Assembly (NCBI RefSeq): GCF_014697475.1
Contig: NZ_JACJRV010000007.1
Location: 1 to 64,000, forward strand
DNA length: 64,000 nucleotides
DNA from: Nostoc sp. FACHB-152
GTDB taxonomy: Bacteria > Cyanobacteriota > Cyanobacteriia > Cyanobacteriales > Nostocaceae
Direction of reading: 5' to 3'
Translations under genes and position numbers: made by a program
Part shown: piece after piece, positions 61,546 to 64,000 of the stretch
How the letters are laid out: each line of letters opens with the position of its first letter
Numbering within the stretch: position 1 is the stretch's first letter
Notes under the pieces: generated by a model
Told to the model about the DNA's origin: nothing
The model's input: the letters and a program-made list of their open reading frames with translations, nothing else
Databases searched by the model: none

Positions 61546-62592
61546 TTAACTCAAGGCTTCACTCAACAATTCACGGTGCATTAAGGCTCTATCTACTAAA
61601 GATTGAATTTTCTCTGATGATAACGCTTCGCCATTAGCGTAATGTTCAATCCAAGTTTTACTAATAATATTTGCATCATCTGGCAAACTCACCAAATCCC
61701 AGCCAGGCATGGCTAAATCTTCCATTAAATTATTAACTTTGGGATCGTAACTTAAGGCAAAACACCGACAACCTTCAGCAGCAGCCATAATTAAACTGTG
61801 CAGGCGCATTCCAATTATCATCTCTACACCGCGATACACGCCTTTTAAAAGTTGTGGATCTTCCAGACATAATATTTGGCTGACTTCGGGTAAATGTGGT
61901 TGGATTGTTTGAGCAATGCCTAGATCTTCACTTTTTTGAAATGGCAACAGTAAAATAAATGCCTGGGTAGCTTTTTGAAAGTCAACTAATGCTTTAGTCA
62001 GGTTAGCTAGGCGTGCTGGGGTGAGTTGAGGATGCGATCGCAATGTTACAGCAACCCTCGGTGCAGGTAAGTCTGCTAGTCCCGGTACTGGTTTTCCTTG
62101 CAACGCCCAAACCGGATCGGGTGCAATGATATGCGGAATTTGCCAATCAGATAATAAAGCAGCACTGGCGCGATCGCGTACACTAACTTTATTACAGCCG
62201 GCAAAGTTTCGCCTCGCTAACCAACGCGTTTGCGGACGCACCAATGGCCCAATACCTTGCGCCCAAGCAATGGTTTTCAAATCCATTGTTTGTGCCAATG
62301 TCATCAATCCCCCATAATACAGAGGGCTGATTGTACTAGTAACATCTTGAATCAAGCTACCACCGCCCCAAATAAAAGCATCACAGGAACGCAATGCTTT
62401 CAGTACAGGTAGCATAGCCATACGGTTGTAAGTTTCCACATTGTAGCGATCGCGCGTTTCTTCTGGATTGCCAGACAGCACAACAGGTGTAACATGAGAT
62501 GGCAGCATTTGTAGAAGTGTTGCTAGTAAAGCTTCATCACCACCGTTACCTTTGCCGTAATAACCAGATAATAACGCCCGCATAGTTCCCAT
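61546..62592 (-). CDS. csaB: Polysaccharide pyruvyl transferase CsaB
   Basis: 348 residues. Transfers pyruvate from PEP to a cell-wall polysaccharide, which in other bacteria anchors S-layer proteins with SLH domains. Matches: RALLSGYYGKGNGGDEALLATLLQ, FIWGGGSLIQDVTS, KTIAWAQGIGP, VSVRDRASAALL and IGMRLHSLIMAAAEG. The N-terminal MGT could be trimmed to the second Met. Cyanobacterial outer membranes use SLH porins, which bind such pyruvylated polymer. Confidence 0.9.
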   Translation of the reverse strand: MGTMRALLSGYYGKGNGGDEALLATLLQMLPSHVTPVVLSGNPEETRDRYNVETYNRMAMLPVLKALRSCDAFIWGGGSLIQDVTSTISPLYYGGLMTLAQTMDLKTIAWAQGIGPLVRPQTRWLARRNFAGCNKVSVRDRASAALLSDWQIPHIIAPDPVWALQGKPVPGLADLPAPRVAVTLRSHPQLTPARLANLTKALVDFQKATQAFILLLPFQKSEDLGIAQTIQPHLPEVSQILCLEDPQLLKGVYRGVEMIIGMRLHSLIMAAAEGCRCFALSYDPKVNNLMEDLAMPGWDLVSLPDDANIISKTWIEHYANGEALSSEKIQSLVDRALMHRELLSEALS

Positions 62593-62723
62593 CTTTAGAT
62601 TTTGGAATTTAGATTATCAACTTTTTCTCTATAGTTCATCGAATGTCAGCCATCTAGGCAACAAAAGATGAATTTCCTTGTGGGAAGATGAACTGAAGGA
62701 AGGATAAGAGGATGATTAACTCT

Positions 62724-62751
62724 TGACTTTTGACTTTTGAATTTTGACTTA
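62724..62751. repeat. Heptamer STRR (tgacttt x4)
   Basis: Four tandem TGACTTT-like heptamers (two exact, two with one change) directly before the start of the DUF2499 gene. Confidence 0.8.
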
Positions 62752-62754
62752 TTT

Positions 62755-63102
62755 ATGCACGCCCTATCAATTCCCACTTGGATTATTCATATTTCTAGCG
62801 TTATTGAGTGGATTGCCGCGATTTGGTTAATCTGGACTTACGGCGAACTCACTGGTAATCGTAGTTGGTGGGGATTGTCCCTGGCCATGTTACCAGCTTT
62901 GGTCAGTGCTATGTGTGCTTGCACCTGGCATTATTTTGACAATGCCGAATCCTTAGAATGGCTTGTAACGCTGCAAGCTACCATGACTTTAGTTGGTAAT
63001 TTTACGCTTTGGGCAGCTGCGGTGTGGATTTGGCGTTCCACTAAGTCTACTAAAAATGCCAATAATACTATTGCAGTCTCATCTATTAAATCAGAGCGAT
63101 GA
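62755..63102 (+). CDS. DUF2499 membrane protein
   Basis: 115 residues from ATG 62755 (a TTG at 62737 would add six residues encoded by an STRR). Three to four membrane helices: WIIHISSVIEWIAAIWLIWTY, WGLSLAMLPALVSAMCACTW, and LVGNFTLWAAAVWIW. DUF2499 is conserved in cyanobacteria and plastids, next to DUF3593 as here (the following start overlaps its stop region by 4 bp). Function unknown, presumably thylakoid- or envelope-related. Confidence 0.85.
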   Translation: MHALSIPTWIIHISSVIEWIAAIWLIWTYGELTGNRSWWGLSLAMLPALVSAMCACTWHYFDNAESLEWLVTLQATMTLVGNFTLWAAAVWIWRSTKSTKNANNTIAVSSIKSER

Positions 63103-63413
63103 TATCAAAAGAAACCCTATTTGCCCTTTCTCTATTTCCCTATTTGGGTTTCTTGTGGTTTATTAGCCGCAGTCCACAAATGCCACGTATAGCACTGTAT
63201 GGATTTTACGGCACACTTGTGTTTGTTGGCATTACTATCCCGGCTGGTATTTACGCCCAAGTACATTATGGCGAGACTTTGGCAAATGTAGATTGGCTAC
63301 ATGGGGGTGCGGAAGTATTTTTAACTCTCGCCAATATTTTGGTAGTGATTGGTTTTCGCCAAGCTGTGAAGGAATTAAAAGACAGAAGGCAGGAGGCAGA
63401 AGGCAGGAGGTAG
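63099..63413 (+). CDS. DUF3593 membrane protein
   Basis: 104 residues with three membrane helices: FALSLFPYLGFLWFI, LYGFYGTLVFVGITIPAGIYA and FLTLANILVVIGF. Contains the DUF3593 features VHYGETLANVDWLHGGAE. The ATGA overlap with the DUF2499 gene shows translational coupling. The charged end DRRQEAEGRR is encoded by a GGCAGGAG-like repeat that runs past the stop, so the native C-terminus may have been altered by the repeat. Confidence 0.85.
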   Translation: MISKETLFALSLFPYLGFLWFISRSPQMPRIALYGFYGTLVFVGITIPAGIYAQVHYGETLANVDWLHGGAEVFLTLANILVVIGFRQAVKELKDRRQEAEGRR

Positions 63414-63522
63414 AAGGCAGGGAAAGAGTAATTTACTTAGCAAGTTTTCAAGTTAGTTTCCTCCCTACACCTTTACCCCCATTCCCGACTCCCCACTCCC
63501 TATTTTTTAAAAGGAAAATGAA

Positions 63523-64000
63523 ATGGACGTTATTCCAGCAATTGATTTACTAGAAGGCCGTTGTGTGCGACTGTATCAAGGAGACTATGAGCGATCGCAA
63601 GTTTTTAGTGAAAATCCTGTTGATGTTGCGAAACAATGGGTAGATCAAGGTGCAACTAGATTGCACTTAGTTGATTTAGATGGCGCAAAAGCAGGTAAAG
63701 TAATAAACTTGAAGGCTATTGAAGCGATCTCTCAAGCAATATCGGTACCGATTGAAGTGGGTGGTGGATTGCGCGATCGTTCTAGTGTGCAACAGGTGTT
63801 TAACTTGGGTGTACAATGGGCGATTCTGGGAACTGTCGCCGTTGAACAACCCCAGCTAGTCCAAGAACTCTGTCAAGAATTCCCCCAACAGATTATTATC
63901 GGCATTGATGCCCGCAATGGGAAGGTAGCCACTCGTGGTTGGTTAGAAACCTCAGAAGTTTTAGCCACTCAACTGGCTGTACAAATGCAAGAATTAGGTG
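63523..64000 (+). CDS. hisA: HisA, phosphoribosylformimino-AICAR ribotide isomerase (partial, cut by window end)
   Basis: 159 codons from ATG 63523 with AAGGA 8 bp upstream, open at position 64000. Histidine synthesis: isomerises ProFAR to PRFAR. Motifs: [55 protein letters not shown] and [15 protein letters not shown]. The catalytic N-terminal Asp (D8) and phosphate-binding loops are present. The last ~95 residues expected for HisA lie outside the window. Confidence 0.95.
   Translation, partial: MDVIPAIDLLEGRCVRLYQGDYERSQVFSENPVDVAKQWVDQGATRLHLVDLDGAKAGKVINLKAIEAISQAISVPIEVGGGLRDRSSVQQVFNLGVQWAILGTVAVEQPQLVQELCQEFPQQIIIGIDARNGKVATRGWLETSEVLATQLAVQMQELG

Overview
The window looks like chromosome from a filamentous, Nostoc/Anabaena/Calothrix-type cyanobacterium. 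The evidence is: many copies of the HIP1 octamer GCGATCGC inside and between genes; short heptanucleotide tandem repeats (STRR) in many gaps; dispersed small palindromes; and cyanobacterial gene families (helical carotenoid protein and its C-terminal-domain homologue, PEP-CTERM protein, DUF2499/DUF3593 pair, DUF4330, YlqD, geranylgeranyl-reductase family). Most of the window is ordinary chromosome. I found no tRNA, rRNA, CRISPR array or prophage.

Layout. 0-2.8 kb: a 21-bp tandem repeat array, a cysteine-desulfurase-like PLP enzyme and a secreted DUF3011 protein. 3.0-7.7 kb: a phosphate/metal block, with a PhoA-type alkaline phosphatase behind a short CDF metal transporter and a tiny membrane protein, then a PEP-CTERM protein and a second, almost identical CDF copy. 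7.7-10.3 kb: a large hybrid sensor kinase. 10.7-12.6 kb: two TRAP transporter permeases without a binding protein. 12.66-13.75 kb: a complete IS5-like element with inverted repeats and a TA duplication that has cut off the end of a P-loop ATPase gene. 15-18 kb: YlqD and an acyl-ACP/CoA synthetase. 18.3-19.1 kb: two related very small hydrophobic ORFs. 19.2-22.1 kb: RecQ and a Uma2 nuclease. 22.2-23.3 kb: a gene graveyard with an 84-bp repeat and broken reading frames. 23.3-28 kb: an ABC ATPase, then a photoprotection neighbourhood (HCP, acidic small protein, HAD phosphatase, QueG, CTDH). 27.9-30.9 kb: an RsbW-like kinase, a REC-GAF-PP2C phosphatase and a NarL-type regulator. 31.0-31.3 kb: a probable structured RNA with a terminator. 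31.6-44.3 kb: cell-envelope and housekeeping genes (WecG/TagA, FtsE, M48 peptidase, phosphatase, LtrA, RCK channel). 44.3-45 kb: a HicBA toxin-antitoxin pair beside a broken ORF. 45-49.2 kb: MBL-ferredoxin protein, geranylgeranyl reductase, frr, pyrH, thioredoxin-like protein. 49.6-57 kb: hydrolase, aldo/keto reductase, BFN, ribE, M23 peptidase, BirA, PgeF. 58-61 kb: a 1005-residue RTX metalloprotease. 61.2-64 kb: csaB, the DUF2499/DUF3593 pair and the start of hisA, cut by the window edge.

How genes may work together. The CDF transporter could supply metal to exported PhoA. HCP and CTDH are the two halves of the orange carotenoid protein as separate genes and probably exchange a carotenoid. 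The RsbW-like kinase and the PP2C phosphatase are 3 bp apart and form a likely partner-switching pair. pyrH and frr overlap and form one operon.

The best candidates for something undescribed are the structured RNA near 31.1 kb, the paired micro-ORFs near 18.3-18.9 kb, the 33-bp palindrome family with compensatory changes, the small mobile element directly behind wecG, and the solitary IS200/IS605-like hairpin at 34.3 kb. None can be proved from sequence reading alone.
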